In this document: positions 12,821 to 25,500 of the stretch, piece by piece
Layout: each line of letters opens with the position of its first letter
How positions within the stretch are numbered: position 1 is the first letter of the stretch
Assembly: GCF_963678635.1 (NCBI RefSeq)
Contig: NC_087064.1
Span: 17,353,802-17,417,801 of the forward strand
Origin: Symsagittifera roscoffensis
Taxonomy: Eukaryota > Xenacoelomorpha > Acoela > Convolutidae
Length of the DNA: 64,000 bases
Direction of reading: 5' to 3'
Notes under the pieces: model-generated
What the model saw: only the letters and a program-made list of their open reading frames with translations
Database searches by the model: none
What the model was told of the DNA's origin: nothing
Program-made: the position numbers and the translations under genes

Positions 12821-14701
12821 TAGAATTTCAGGAAGGAAAAAGAACCACTTCGGGAAAAAGTTTCTGGCTCGGAATGTTGTGGGAAAAATATGTAGCCGGG
12901 CAACTTTTGGAGTTTCATAATGTTCCATAACTTTGTGGAGTTTCAATGAGCTTACTTCAAAAAGGATCTTCTTTTTTCAGAGGGCATTACCTAAAATATT
13001 CATTTCCTGCTGCTTTTCCCTGAAAAAATGCATAATGCTACTCGGAAAACTGATAATTTTTTTAGATTTAATTAGAATTACAGAAAGCAGTTGTTTGAGC
13101 CAATGCCATTTAATATATAAAAAAAGAAACATGGGTTGTCTTAAAATGAGAAAAAAATGATTTTTTTTCTTAAAATTTCAGATCTTTTGGTTGGAGTTTT
13201 TGTGAGTCCTCGTAGGATGTTTAAAAATGTCGGTACGACAATCATATTTTTTCAAAGTACCTTTTAGTTAGATCAAACCACAGGTAAAAATGAATGATTA
13301 AATATCTATAGTCTTTGAGTTATGGAGCCTCAAATATTTGAGTTTCTGAGTTTTTGCTGAAGAAAGGCATTTTTTTTGACAATATTCCCCTTAGGTCAAT
13401 GGAAAGGAATTAAGAGCCCTGTATCGGTTAGAGCACACCTAATTCAAGCCTTGGAATCAAAATGACGCGTTTTGGTATCATAAGTTGAAATTCGGTAAGA
13501 AAAATTACAGTTCGCGAAAGAGTTTTTGGCTAGGAACGATGTGTGGAAATCATGTAGCTCGGCAACCACTTAAATTTTTTCTAACTTTCTTTAGGTCGTT
13601 GGAAAATATGTTTAAAAAATTAACTTTAAAAAGAAACTTCATGTTTGAATAGGCATAACGAAAAAAAAATGTCCTGCTGTTTTTTCGTTTTTTATTCAGT
13701 TTACTGATGCAATCACATCACACCATTTGAAAAACTGATAATTTTTATTTTGTGTTTAATTTGAAGTACAGAAGCCAATCGGATGAGACAACGTCATTTA
13801 ATATCAAAAAAAGAACCATGGGTGACCTTTAAATGAGAACAAAAACTTATCTTTTTTTCGAAAAATCAAAATTTTTGGTTGGAGTTTTTTTGACCCATCG
13901 TAAAATGTTCAAAAATGTCGGTACGATATCCAACTACTTTTTCAAAATACCCTGATTATTTAAACCAAAGGCAAAAAATGAATGGTAAAATAAATGTAGT
14001 CTTTGAGTTATGGAGCCTCAAAGTCATTTTTTCGTCATTTTTTTGACAATTTTTTCGCATACGTCAATAGAAAGGGCTCAAGAGCCCTGTTTTAGTTGGA
14101 GCACACGTAATGCAACCCTTGCAATCAAAATGACGCGTTTTGGTAGTATAAGTTGAAATTCGGGAAGTAAAATGCCAGTTCGGGAATCTTTTTTCCGAAA
14201 ATTCAAAATTTTTGGTTGGAGTTTTTTTTGACCCATCGTAAAATGTTCAAAAATGTCGGTACGATATCCAACTACTTTTCAAAGTACCCTGATTATTTAA
14301 ACAAAAGGCAAAAAATGAATGGTAAAATAAATGTAGTCTTTGAGTTATGGAGCCTCAAAGTCATTTTTTGGTCATTTTTTTTGACAATTTTTTCGCATAC
14401 GTCAATAGAAAGGGCTCAAGAGCCCTGTTTCAGTTGGAACACACGTAATGCAACCCTTGCAATCAAAATGACGCGTTTTGGCAGTATAAGTTGAAATTCG
14501 GGAAGTAAAATGCCAGTTCGGGAAAGAGTTTTTGGCTTGGAACGATTTGGGGAAATCATGTAGCTCGGCAAGCACTTGGATTTTTTTTAAATTTCTATAG
14601 CTCGTTGGAAAGACTGCCCAACGGGCTAACGTTTCTGCCTCAAAACAATTTTCAATTCAAATTTCCCGAGCAGGCCCAAAAAATGACTTGGAATGTGACT
14701 T
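12821..14701. repeat. AT-rich inter-array spacer 1, ~0.69-kb tandem family
   Basis: This non-satellite spacer between arrays 1 and 2 is itself repetitive. The landmark TTTTGGTTGGAG occurs at 13185, 13873 and 14210, giving steps of 688 and 337 bp; the middle unit is truncated. Each full unit contains GTCTTTGAGTTATGGAGCC, AGAGCCCTGT, ATCAAAATGACGCGTTTTGG, TCATGTAGCTCGGCAA and a TCGTTGGAAA block. The stretch 12821-13184 is a diverged partial unit. Homopolymer T and A runs are frequent. ORFs at 12933-13160 and 14216-14494 show no recognisable domain and are not supported as genes. The satellite resumes abruptly near 14702. Confidence 0.85.
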
Positions 14702-17529
14702 GAAAAACTGAAGGTCTCAGGGGTGTAGAACGCTAGTTTGGAAATAGAGGAGTGGTCGCACAGCTTCATTCCAGTTTTAACCCCAAATTGTAAACCCAAA
14801 TTTTTAGCCCCAAACTATGACCCAAAATGTAAACGAGCTCAAAATGAGGTCCAAAATTGGCAAAGTTGCTTCAGTTGGCTTTTAATAAAATAAAGCTTGC
14901 TTGTAGAGCTTCCGGGATCAGACCATTCGCCTTCCCCTGAAAAATGTCTAAGAGCTACCTTAGATGAGCTTGTTCGACCCTAGGGTGAGCTGCACGAGCT
15001 TTTGAGCAACCCTGAATACCCCTATTTTGAGCGGAAAAATGAAGGTCTCAGGTGAGTAGAACTCTTGCTTTGACACGAAGGAGTGGTCGCACAGCTTCGA
15101 CCGATTCTCAGCGAAGTTAGATATAGATAATCCTTAGCTGCATGCAAGAAATGGGAGCTGTGTAATCAGTGGTTCAAAACCTATTACCCGAACCGTAAAC
15201 AAGCTTAAACTGAGGACCAAAACTCGCAAGGTTGCTTCAGTTGGCTTTTAAATTAACAAAGATTGCTTGTAGAGCTTCCGGGATAGGCCCATTCGCTTTC
15301 TCGTGAAAAGTAAATCTAAAAAATTAACCTAGATGAGCTTGTTCAACCCTAGGGTGAGCTGTACGAGCTTTTGAGCAAACCTGAAAAAACCTAATTTAAG
15401 CTCGAAACTGAAGGTCTCAGGGCGTAGAATGCTTGTTTGTAAATAAAGGAGTGATCGCACAGCTTCGACCCAATAATAGCGAAGCTAGATATGGATGATG
15501 GTTAGTTGCTCGAAAAAAAAAGAGCTGCGCAATCAGTGGTTCAAAAGTTATGTCCCAAATCGTAAACAAGCTCAAACTGGAGTCCAAAACTGGCAAGGTT
15601 GCTTCAGGTGGCTTTTAAGTTAACAAAGCTTGTGCTCGTAGAGCTTCCGGAACGGCTCATATGCTACCTCGTAAAAAAGCCTAAGAGCTACCTTAGATGA
15701 GCTTGTTTAAACCTAGGGTGACTGGACGAGCTTCTGAGCAACCCCGAAGACCCCTATTTTGAGCTCGAAAATGAAGGTCTCAGTGGCGTAGAAATCTTGC
15801 TTGGGAATAAAGGAAAGCTCGCAGGGCTTCAATCTAATCTTAGCAAATTAGATATGGTTGACGGTTACCTGCTCGCAAAAAAATGGGTTTGCGCAATCAG
15901 TGGTTCATAAGTAATGCCTCAAATTGTAAAAAAAGCTCAAAGTGAGGTCCAAAACTGGCAAAGTTGATTGAGTTGGCTTTTAAAGTAACAAATCGTGCTT
16001 GTAGAGCTTCCGGAACAGCTCATATGCTACCTCGTAAAAAAGCCTAAGAGCTACCTTAGATGAGCTTTTTTAAACCTAGGGTGACTGGACGAGCTTCTGA
16101 GCAACCCCGAAGACCCCTATTTTGAGCTCGAAAATGAAGGTCTCAGTGGCGTAGAAATCTTGCTTGGGAAAAAAGGAGTGTTCGCAGGGCTTCAATCCAA
16201 TCTTAGCAAATTAGATATGGTTAACGGTTAGCTGCTCGCAAATAATGGGGGCTACGCAATCAGTGGTTCAAAATTTATGCCTCAAACTGTAAAAAAGCTC
16301 AAAATGAGGTCCAAAACTGGCAAAGTTGATTGAGTTGGCTTTTAAAGTAACAAATCGTGCTTGTAGAGCTTCCGGAACAGCTCATATGCTACCTCGTAAA
16401 AAATTCTAAGAGCTACCTAAGATGAGCTTGTTCAAACCTATGGGTGACTGGACGAGCTTGTTAGCAACCCTGAAGACCTCTAATTTGAGCTGAGAAATGA
16501 AGGTCTCAGGGGTGTAGAACGCTTGTTTGGGCATGAAGGAGTGATCGCACAGCTTCGACCTAATCTTGGCGAAGTTAGATATGGATATTGCTTAGATTCT
16601 CCCGAATGATGGGAGATGTGCAATCAGTCGTTCAAAAGTTATGACCCAAATAGTAAATATGCTCAAACTGAAGTCCAAAACTGGCAAAAATGCTTCAGTT
16701 GGCTTTTAAGATAACAAAAGTTGCTCATAGAGCTTTCGGGACACACCCATTTGCTTTCTCATTAAAAATAAGTCTAAGAGCGACCTTGTGTGAACCTGTT
16801 TTACCTTAGGTTGAGCTGCACGAGCTTCTGAGCAACTCTGAAGACCTCTAATTTGAGCAGAAAAATGAAGGTCTCAGGGGTGTAGATCGCTTGTTTGGGC
16901 ATGAAGCAGTGATCGCACAGCTTCGACCTAATCTTAGCGAAGTTAGATATGGATATTGCTTAGATGCTCCCGAATGATGGGAGATGTGTAATCAGTCGTT
17001 CAAAAGTTATGACCCAAATAGTAAATATGCTCAAACTGAGGTCCAAAACTGGCAAAGTTGCTTCAGTTGGATTTTAAGATAACAAAAGTTACTCATAGAG
17101 CTTTCGGGACACACCCATTTGCTTTCTCGTTAAAAATAAGTCTAAGAGAGACCTTAGATGAACCTGTTCTACCTTAGGTTGAGCTGCACGAGCTTCTGAG
17201 CAACCCTGGAGACCTCTAATTTGAGCTGAAAAATGAAGGTCTCCATGGTGTAGAACGCTTGTTTGGGCATGAAGCAGTGATCGCACAGATTCGACCTAAT
17301 CTTAGCGAAGTTAGATATGGATATTGCTTAGATGCTCCCGAATGATGGGAGATGTGCAATTAGTCGTTCAAAAGTTATGACCCAAATTGTATACAAGCTC
17401 AAACTGAGATCCAAAACTGGCAAAGTTGCTTCAGTTGGCTTTTACGATAACAGAAGTTGCTCATAGAGCTTTCGGGACAGACCCATTCGCTTTCTCGTGA
17501 AAAAATAGGTTTTAAAATGACCTTAGATG

Positions 17530-19680
17530 AGCTTGTTTCAACTTAGGGTGAGCTGCACGAGCTTGTGAGCAACCCTGAATACCCCTAATTTGAGCTGAAA
17601 AATTAAGGTCTCAGGTGGGTTGAATGCTTGTTTGGACACGAAGGAGTGGTCGCACAGCTTCGACCGATTCTCAGCAAAACTATATATAAAAATGCTTAGC
17701 TGCATGCAAGAGACGGGAGATGTGCAATCAGTCCTTCAAAAATATGACCCCAATTGTAAACAAGCTCAAACTGAGATCCAAAACTGGCAAAGTTGCTTCA
17801 GTTGGATTTTAAGATAACAAAAGTTGCTCATAGAGCTTTCGGGACAGACCCATTCGCTTTCTCGTGAAAAAATAGGTTTTAAAATGACCTTAGATGAGCT
17901 TGTTTCAACTTAGGGTGAGCTGCACGAGCTTGTGAGCAACCCTGAATACCCCTAATTTGAGCTGAAAAATTAAGGTCTCAGGTGGGTTGAATGCTTGTTT
18001 GGACACGAAGGAGTGGTCGCACAGCTTCGACCGATTCTCAGCAAAACTATATATAAAAAATGCTTAGTTGCATGCAAGAGACGGGAGATGTGCAATCAGT
18101 CCTTCAAAAATATGACCCCAATTGTAAACAAGCTCAAACTGAGATCCAAAACTGGCAAAGTTGCTTCAGTTGGATTTTAAGATAACAAAAGTTGCTCATA
18201 GTGCTTTCGGGACACACCCATTTGCTTTCTCGTTAAAAATAAGTCTAAGAGCGACCTTAGATGAATCTGTTTTACCTTAGGTTGAGCTGTACGAGCTTCT
18301 GAGCAACCCTGAAGACCTCTAATTTGAGCTGAAAAATGAAGGTCTCAGGGGTGTAGAACGCTTGTTTGGGCATGAAGCAGTGATCGCACAGCTTCGACCT
18401 AATCTCAGCGAAGTTAGATATGGATATTGCTTAGATGCTCCCGAATGATGGGAGATGTGCAATTAGTCGTTCAAAAGTTATGACCCAAATTGCAAACAAG
18501 CTCAAACTGAGATCCAAAACTGGCAAAGTTGCTTCAGTTGGATTTTAAGATAACAAAAGTTGCTCATAGAGCTTTCGGGACACACCCATTTGCTTTCTCG
18601 TTAAAAATAAGTCTAAGAGAGACCTTAGATGAACCTATTTTACCTTAGGTTGAGCTGCACGAGCTTCTGAGCAACTCTGAAGACCTCTAATTTGAGCTGA
18701 AAAATGAAGCTCTCCATGGTGTAGAACGCTTGTTTGGGCATGAAGCAGTGATCGCACAGATTCGACCTAATCTTAGCGAAGTTAGATATGGATATTGCTT
18801 AGATGCTCCCGAATGATGGGAGATGTGCAATTAGTCGTTCAAAAGTTATGACCCAAATTGTATACAAGCTCAAACTGAGATCCAAAACTGGCAAAGTTGC
18901 TTCAGTTGGCTTTTACGATAACAGAAGTTGCTCATAGAGCTTTCGGGACAGACCCATTCGCTTTCTCGTGAAAAAATAGGTTTTAAAATGACCTTAGATG
19001 AGCTTGTTTCAACTTAGGGTGAGCTGCACGAGCTTGTGAGCAACCCTGAATACCCCTAATTTGAGCTGAAAAATTAAGGTCTCAGGTGGGTTGAATGCTT
19101 GTTTGGACAGGAAGGAGTGGTCGCACAGCTTCGACCGATTCTCAGCAAAACTATATATAAAAAATGCTTAGCTGCATGCAAGAGACGGGAGATGTGCAAT
19201 CAGTCCTTCAAAAATATGACCCCAATTGTAAACAAGCTCAAACTGAGATCCAAAACTGGCAAAGTTGCTTCAGTTGGATTTTAAGATAACAAAAGTTGCT
19301 CATAGAGCTTTCGGGACAGACCCATTCGCTTTCTCGTGAAAAAATAGGTTTTAAAATGACCTTAGATGAGCTTGTTTTAACTTAGGGTGAGCTGCACGAG
19401 CTTGTGAGCAACCCTGAATACCCCTAATTTGAGCTGAAAAATTAAGGTCTCAGGTGGGTTGAATGCTTGTTTGGACACGAAGGAGTGGTCGCACAGCTTC
19501 GACCGATTCTCAGCAAAATTATATATAAAAAATGCTTAGCTGCATGCAAGAGACGGGAGATGTGCAATCAGTCCTTCAAAAATATGACCCCAATTGTAAA
19601 CAAGCTCAAACTGAGATCCAAAACTGGCAAAGTTGCTTCAGTTGGATTTTAAGATAACAAAAGTTGCTCATAGAGCTTTC
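17530..19680. repeat. E/F monomer cluster with near-identical F units
   Basis: F-type monomers (GGTGGGTTGAATGCTTGTTT and GACCGATTCTCAGCAAAACT) occur around 17600, 17970, 19075 and 19445, as two adjacent pairs spaced about 368 bp. E-type monomers lie between the pairs. The almost identical blocks around 40640, 41010, 42110 and 42480 are the copy in array 3, at an offset of about 23,037 bp. The uniformity suggests recent local amplification of the F unit. Confidence 0.85.
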
Positions 19681-22599
19681 GGGACACACCCATTTGCTTT
19701 CTTGTAAAAATAAGTCTAAGAAAGACCTTAGATGAGCTTGTTTTAGCTTGGGGTGAGCTGCACGAGCTTGTGAGCAACTCCGAAAACCCCTATTTTGAGC
19801 TCAAAAAAGAACGTCTCAGTGGGGTAGAACGCTTGCTTGGCAATGAAGGAGTGATCTCAGGGCTTCAACCTAATATTATCGAAGTTAGATATGAATGATG
19901 ATAAGCTGCTCGCAAATAATGGGGGCTGTGCAACCAGTGGTTCAAAAGTTATGACCCAAATTATAAACAAGCTCAAAATGAGGTCCAACACAGGCAAGGT
20001 TGCTCCAGTTGGCTTTTAATTAAAAAAAGCTTGCTCGTAGAGCATCCGGGGTAGGCCATTCTTGGTTCTGTAAAAATAGTCTAAAAACCATCTTATATGA
20101 GCTTATTTGACCCTTGGGTGAGCTGCACCAGTTTGTGAGAAAACCTGAAGACCTCTATTTTGAGCTGAAAAGTGGAGGTATCAGTGACGAGAACGCTTGT
20201 TTGGGCATGGAGGAGGGATCGCACAGCTTCGACCTAATCTTAGCGAAGTTAGATATGGATACTGATTAGCTGCTCGCGATTGATGGGAGCTGTGTAATTA
20301 GTGGTTCAAAAGTTATGGCCCAAACCGTAAACAAGCTCAAATTGAGGTGGCAAAGTTGCTTCAGTTGGCATTTAAGATAACAAAAATAGCTCATAGAGCT
20401 TTCGGGACACACCCATTTGCTTTTTTGTAAAAATAAGTCTAAGAAAGACCTTAGATGAGCTTGTTTTACCTTGGGGTGAGCTGCACGAGCTTGTGAGCAA
20501 CCCTGAATATCCCTATTTTGAGCGGAAAAATGATGGTCTCAGGGGAGTAGAACGCTTGTTTGGACACAAAGTAATGATCGTACAGCTTCGACCTGATCTT
20601 AGCGAAGTTGGATATGGATGATGTTTGACTGTTCGCAAGAGATGGGAACTGTGCAATCAGTGGTTCAAAAGTTATGATTCAAATTGTTAACAAACTCAAA
20701 ATGAGGTCCAAAACTGGCAAAGTGGCTTCAGTTGGATTTTAAGATAACAAAAGTTGCTCATAGAGCTTTCGGGACACACCCATTTGCTTTCTCGTAAAAA
20801 TAAGTCTAAGAAAGACCTTAGATGAGCTTGTTTTTACCTTGGGGTGAGCTGCACGAGCTTGTGAGCAACTCCGAAAACCCCTATTTTGAGCTCGAAAATG
20901 AACGTCTCAGTGGGGTAGAACGCTTGCTTGGGAATGAAGGAGTGATCTCAGGGCTTCAACCCGATATTATCGAAGTTAGATATGGACGATGATTAGCTGC
21001 TCGCAAACAATGGGGGCTGTGCAATCAGTGGTTCAAAAGTTATGACCCATATTGTAAACAAGCTCAAAATGAGTTCCAAATCTGGCAAAATTGATTCAGT
21101 TGGCTTTTAAAATAACAAAATTTTGCCTGTATAGCTTCCAAGACAAGCCCATTTGCTTTCTCGTGACAAATATGTCTAAAGAATTACCTTAGATGAGCTT
21201 GTTTGACCCTAGGGTGAGCTGCATGAGCTTTTGAGCAACCCTGAATACCCCTATTTTGAGCGGAAAAATGATGGTCTCAGGGGAGTAGAACGCTTGTTTG
21301 GACACAAAGGAATGATCGTACTGCTTCGACCTGATCTTAGCGATGTTGGATATGGATGATGTTTAGCTTTTCGCAAGAGATGGGAACTGTGCAATTAGTG
21401 GTTCAAAAGTTATGATTCAAATTGTAAACAAGCTCAAAATGAAGTCCAAACTGGCAAAGTGGCTTCAGTTGGATTTTAAGATAACAAAAGTTGCTCATAG
21501 AGCTTTCGGGACATACCCATTTGCTTTCTCGTAAAAATTCGTCTAAGAAAGACTTTAGATGAGCTTATTTTACCTTGGGGTGAGCTGCAGGAGCTTGTGA
21601 GTAACTCCGAAAACCCCTATTTTGAGCTCGAAAATTAACGTCTCAGTGGGTTAGAACGCTTGCTTGGGAATGAAGGAGTGATCTCAGGGCTTCAACCCAA
21701 TATTATCGAAGTTAGATATGGATGATGATAAGCTGCTCGCAAATAATGGGGGCTGTGCAATCAGTGGTTCAAAAGTTATGACCCAAATTGTAAACAAGCT
21801 CAAAATGAGGTCCATTACAGGCAAGGTTGCTTCAGTTGGCTTTTAATAAATAAAAAGCTTGCTCGTAGAGCATCCGGGGTAGGCCATTCTTTGTTCTGTG
21901 AAAATAGGTCTAAGAACCATCTTATATGAGCTTAATTGACCCTTGGTTGAGCTGCACCAGCTTGTGAGAAAACCTGAAGACCTCTATTTTGAGCTGAAAA
22001 GTGAAGGTATCAGTGACGAGAACGCTTGTTTGGGCATGGAGGAGGGATCGCACAGCTTCGACCTAATCTTAGCGAAGTTAGATATGGATACTGATTAGCT
22101 GCTCGCGATTGATGGGAGCTGTGTAATAAGTGGTTCAAAAGTTATGACCCAAACCGTAAACAAGCTCAAACTGAGGTGGCAAGTAGCTTCAGTTGGCTTT
22201 TAAGATAACAAAAATAGCTCATAGAGCTTTCGGGACACACCCATTTGCTTTCTCATAAAAATAAGTCTAAGAAAGACCTTAGATGAGCTTGTTTTTACCT
22301 TGGGGTGAGCTGCACGAGCTTGTGAGCAACTCCGAAAACCCCTATTTTGAGCTCGAAAATGAACGTCTCAGTGGGTAGAACGCTTGCTTGGGAATAAAGG
22401 AGTGATCTAAGGGCTTCAACCCAATATTATCGAAGTTAGATATGGATGATGGTTAGCTGTTCGCAAGAGATGGGAGCTGTGTAATCAGTGATTCAAAACC
22501 TATGACCCGAACCGTAAACAAGCTCAAATTGAGGTCTAAAACTGGCAAAATTGATTTAGTTGGATTTTAAGATAACAAAAGTTGCTCATAGAGCTTTCA

Positions 22600-25500
22600 G
22601 GACACACCCATTTGCTTTCTCGTAAAAATAAATCTAAGAAAGACCTTAGATGAGCTTGTTTTACCTTGGGGTGAGCTGCACGAGCTTGTGAGCAACCCTG
22701 AATACCCCTATTTTGAGCGGAAAAATGATGGTCTCAGGGGAGCAGAACGCTTGTTTGGACACAAAGTAATGATCGTACAGCTTCGACCTGATTTTAGCGA
22801 AGTTGGATATGGATGATGTTTAGCTGTTCACAAGAGATGGGAACTGTGCAATTAGTGGTTCAAAAGTTATGATTCAAATTGTAAGCAAGCTCAAAATGAA
22901 GTCCAAAACTGGCAAAGTGGCTTCAGTTGGATTTTAAGATAACAAAAATTGCTCATAGAGCTTTCGGGACACACCCATTTGCTTTCTCGTAAAAATAAGT
23001 CTAAGAAAGACCTTAGATGAGCTTGTTTTACCTCGGGGTGAGCTGCACGAGCTTGTGAGCAACCCTGAATACCCATATTTTGAGCGGAAAAATGATGGTC
23101 TCAGGGGAGCAGAACGCTTGTTTGGACACAAAGTAATGATCGTACAGCTTCGACCTGATTTTAGCGAAGTTGGATATGGATGATGTTTAGCTGTTCGCAA
23201 GAGATGGGAACTGTGCAATTAGTGGTTCAAAAGTTATGATTCAAATTGTAAACAAGCTCAAAATGAGGTCGAAAACTGGCTAAGTGGCTTCAGTTGGATT
23301 TTAAGATAACAAAAGTTGCTCATAGAGCTTTCGGGACACACCCATTTGCTTTCTCGTAAAAATAAGTCTAAGAAAGATCTTAGATAAGCTTGTTTTTACC
23401 TTGGGGTGAGCTGCACGAGTTTGTGAGCAACTCCGAAAACCCCTATTTTGAGCTCAAAAATGAACATCTCAGTGGGGTAGAACGCTTGCTTGGGATTGAA
23501 GGAGTGATCTCAGGGCTTCAACCCAATATTATCGAAGTTAGATATGGATGATGATTAGCTGCTCGCAAACAATGGGGGCTGTGCAATCAGTGGTTCGAAA
23601 GTTATGACCCATATTGTAAACAAGCTCAAAATGAGTTCCAAATCTGGCAAAATTGATTCAGTTGGCTTTTAAAGTAACAAATCTTGCTTTTATAGCTTCC
23701 AAGATAAGCCCATTTGCTTTCTCGTGACAAATAGGTCTGAAGAATTACCTTAGATGAGCTTGTTTGACCCTTGGGTGAGCTGCACGAGCTTTTGAGCAAC
23801 CCTGAATACCCCTTTTTGAGCGGAAAAATGATGGTCTCAGGGGAGTAGAACGCTTGTTTGGACACAAAGGAATGATCGTACAGCTTCGACCTGATCTTAG
23901 CGAAGTTGGATATGGATGATGTTTAGCTGTTCGCAAAAGATGAGAACTGTGCAATTAGTGGTTCAAAGGTTACGACACAAATTGTGAACAAGCAAGCTCA
24001 AAATGAAGTCCAAAACTGGCAAAGTGGCTTCAGTTGGACTTTAAGATAACAAAAGTTGCTCATAGAGCTTTCGGGACACACCCATTTGCTTTCTCGTAAA
24101 AATAAGTCTAAGAAAGACCTTAGATGAGCTTGTTTTACCTTGGGGTGAGCTGCACGAGATTGTGAGCAACTCCGAAAACCCCTATTTTGAGCTCGAAAAT
24201 GAACGTCTCAGTGGGGTAGAACGCTTGCTTGGGAATGAAGGAGTGATCTCAGGGCTTCAATCCAATATTATCGAAGTTAGATATGGATGATGATAAGCTG
24301 CCCGCAAATAATGGGGGCTGTGCAATCAGTGGTTCCAAAGTTATGGCCCAAACCGTAAACAAGCTCAAATTGAGGTGGCAAAGTTGCTTCAGTTGGCTTT
24401 TAAGATAACAAAAATAGCTCATAGAGCTTTCAGGACACACCCATTTGCTTTCTCGTAAAAATAAATCTAAGAAAGACCTTAGATGAGCTTGTTTTACCTT
24501 GGGGTGAGCTGCACGAGCTTGTGAGCAACCCTGAATACCCCTATTTTGAGCGGAAAAATGATGGTCTCAGGGGAGTAGAACGCTTGTTTGGACACAAAGG
24601 AATGATCGTACAGCTTCGACCTGATCTTAGCGAAGTTGGATATGGATGATGTTTAGCTGATCACAAGAGATGGGAACTGTGCAATTAGTGGTTCAAAAGT
24701 TATTATTCAAATTGTAAACAAGCTCAAAATGAAGTCCAAATCTGGCAAAGTGGCTTCAGTTGGATTTTAAGATAACAAAAGTTGCTCATAGAGCTTTCGG
24801 GACACACCCATTTGCTTTTTCGTAAAAATAAGGCTAAGAAAGACCTTAGATGAGCTTGTTTTACGTTGGGGTGAGCTGCACGAGCTTGTGAGCAACCCTG
24901 AATACCCCTATTTTGAGCGGAAAAATGATGGTCTCAGGGGAGTAGAACGCTTGTTTGGACACAAAGTAATGATCGTACAGCTTCGACCTGATCTTAGCGA
25001 AGCTGGATATGGATGATGTTTTGCTGTTCGCAAGAGATGGGAACTGTGCAATTAGTGGTTCAAAAGTTATGATTAAAACTGTTAACAAGCTCAAAATGAG
25101 GTCCAAAACTGGCAAAGTGGCTTCAGTTGGATTTTAAGATAACAAAAGTTGCTCATAGAGCTTTCGGGACACACCCATTTGCTTTCTCGTAAAAATAAGT
25201 TTAAGAAAGACCTTAGATGAGCTTGTTTTTACCTTGGGGTGAGCTGCACAAGCTTGTGAGCAACTCCGAAAACCCCTATTTTGAGCTCGAAAATGAACGT
25301 CTCAGTGGGGTAGAACGCTTGCTTGGGAATGAAGGAGTGATCTCAGGGCTTCAACCCAATATTATCGAAGTTAGAAATGGATGATGATTAATTGCTCGCA
25401 AACAATGGGGGTTGTGCAATCAGTGGTTCAAAAGTTATGACCCATATTGAAAACAAGCTCAAAATGAGTTCCAAATCTGGCAAAATTGATTCAGTTGGCT

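Noticed and set aside
12933-13160. Spacer ORFs (12933-13160, 14216-14494 and their copies at 35967-36194 and 37252-37530)
   Set aside because: They are identical in both spacers only because the spacers are recent duplicates. Composition is AT-driven and no domain or start context supports them.
14595-14625. CENP-B-box-like sequence in the spacers (CTCGTTGGAAAGACTG; also near 46800)
   Set aside because: It shares the TCGTTGGAAA core but lacks most of the essential CGGG half of the box, and it lies in the spacer rather than in the satellite monomer. It is noted only as a coincidence worth a motif scan.
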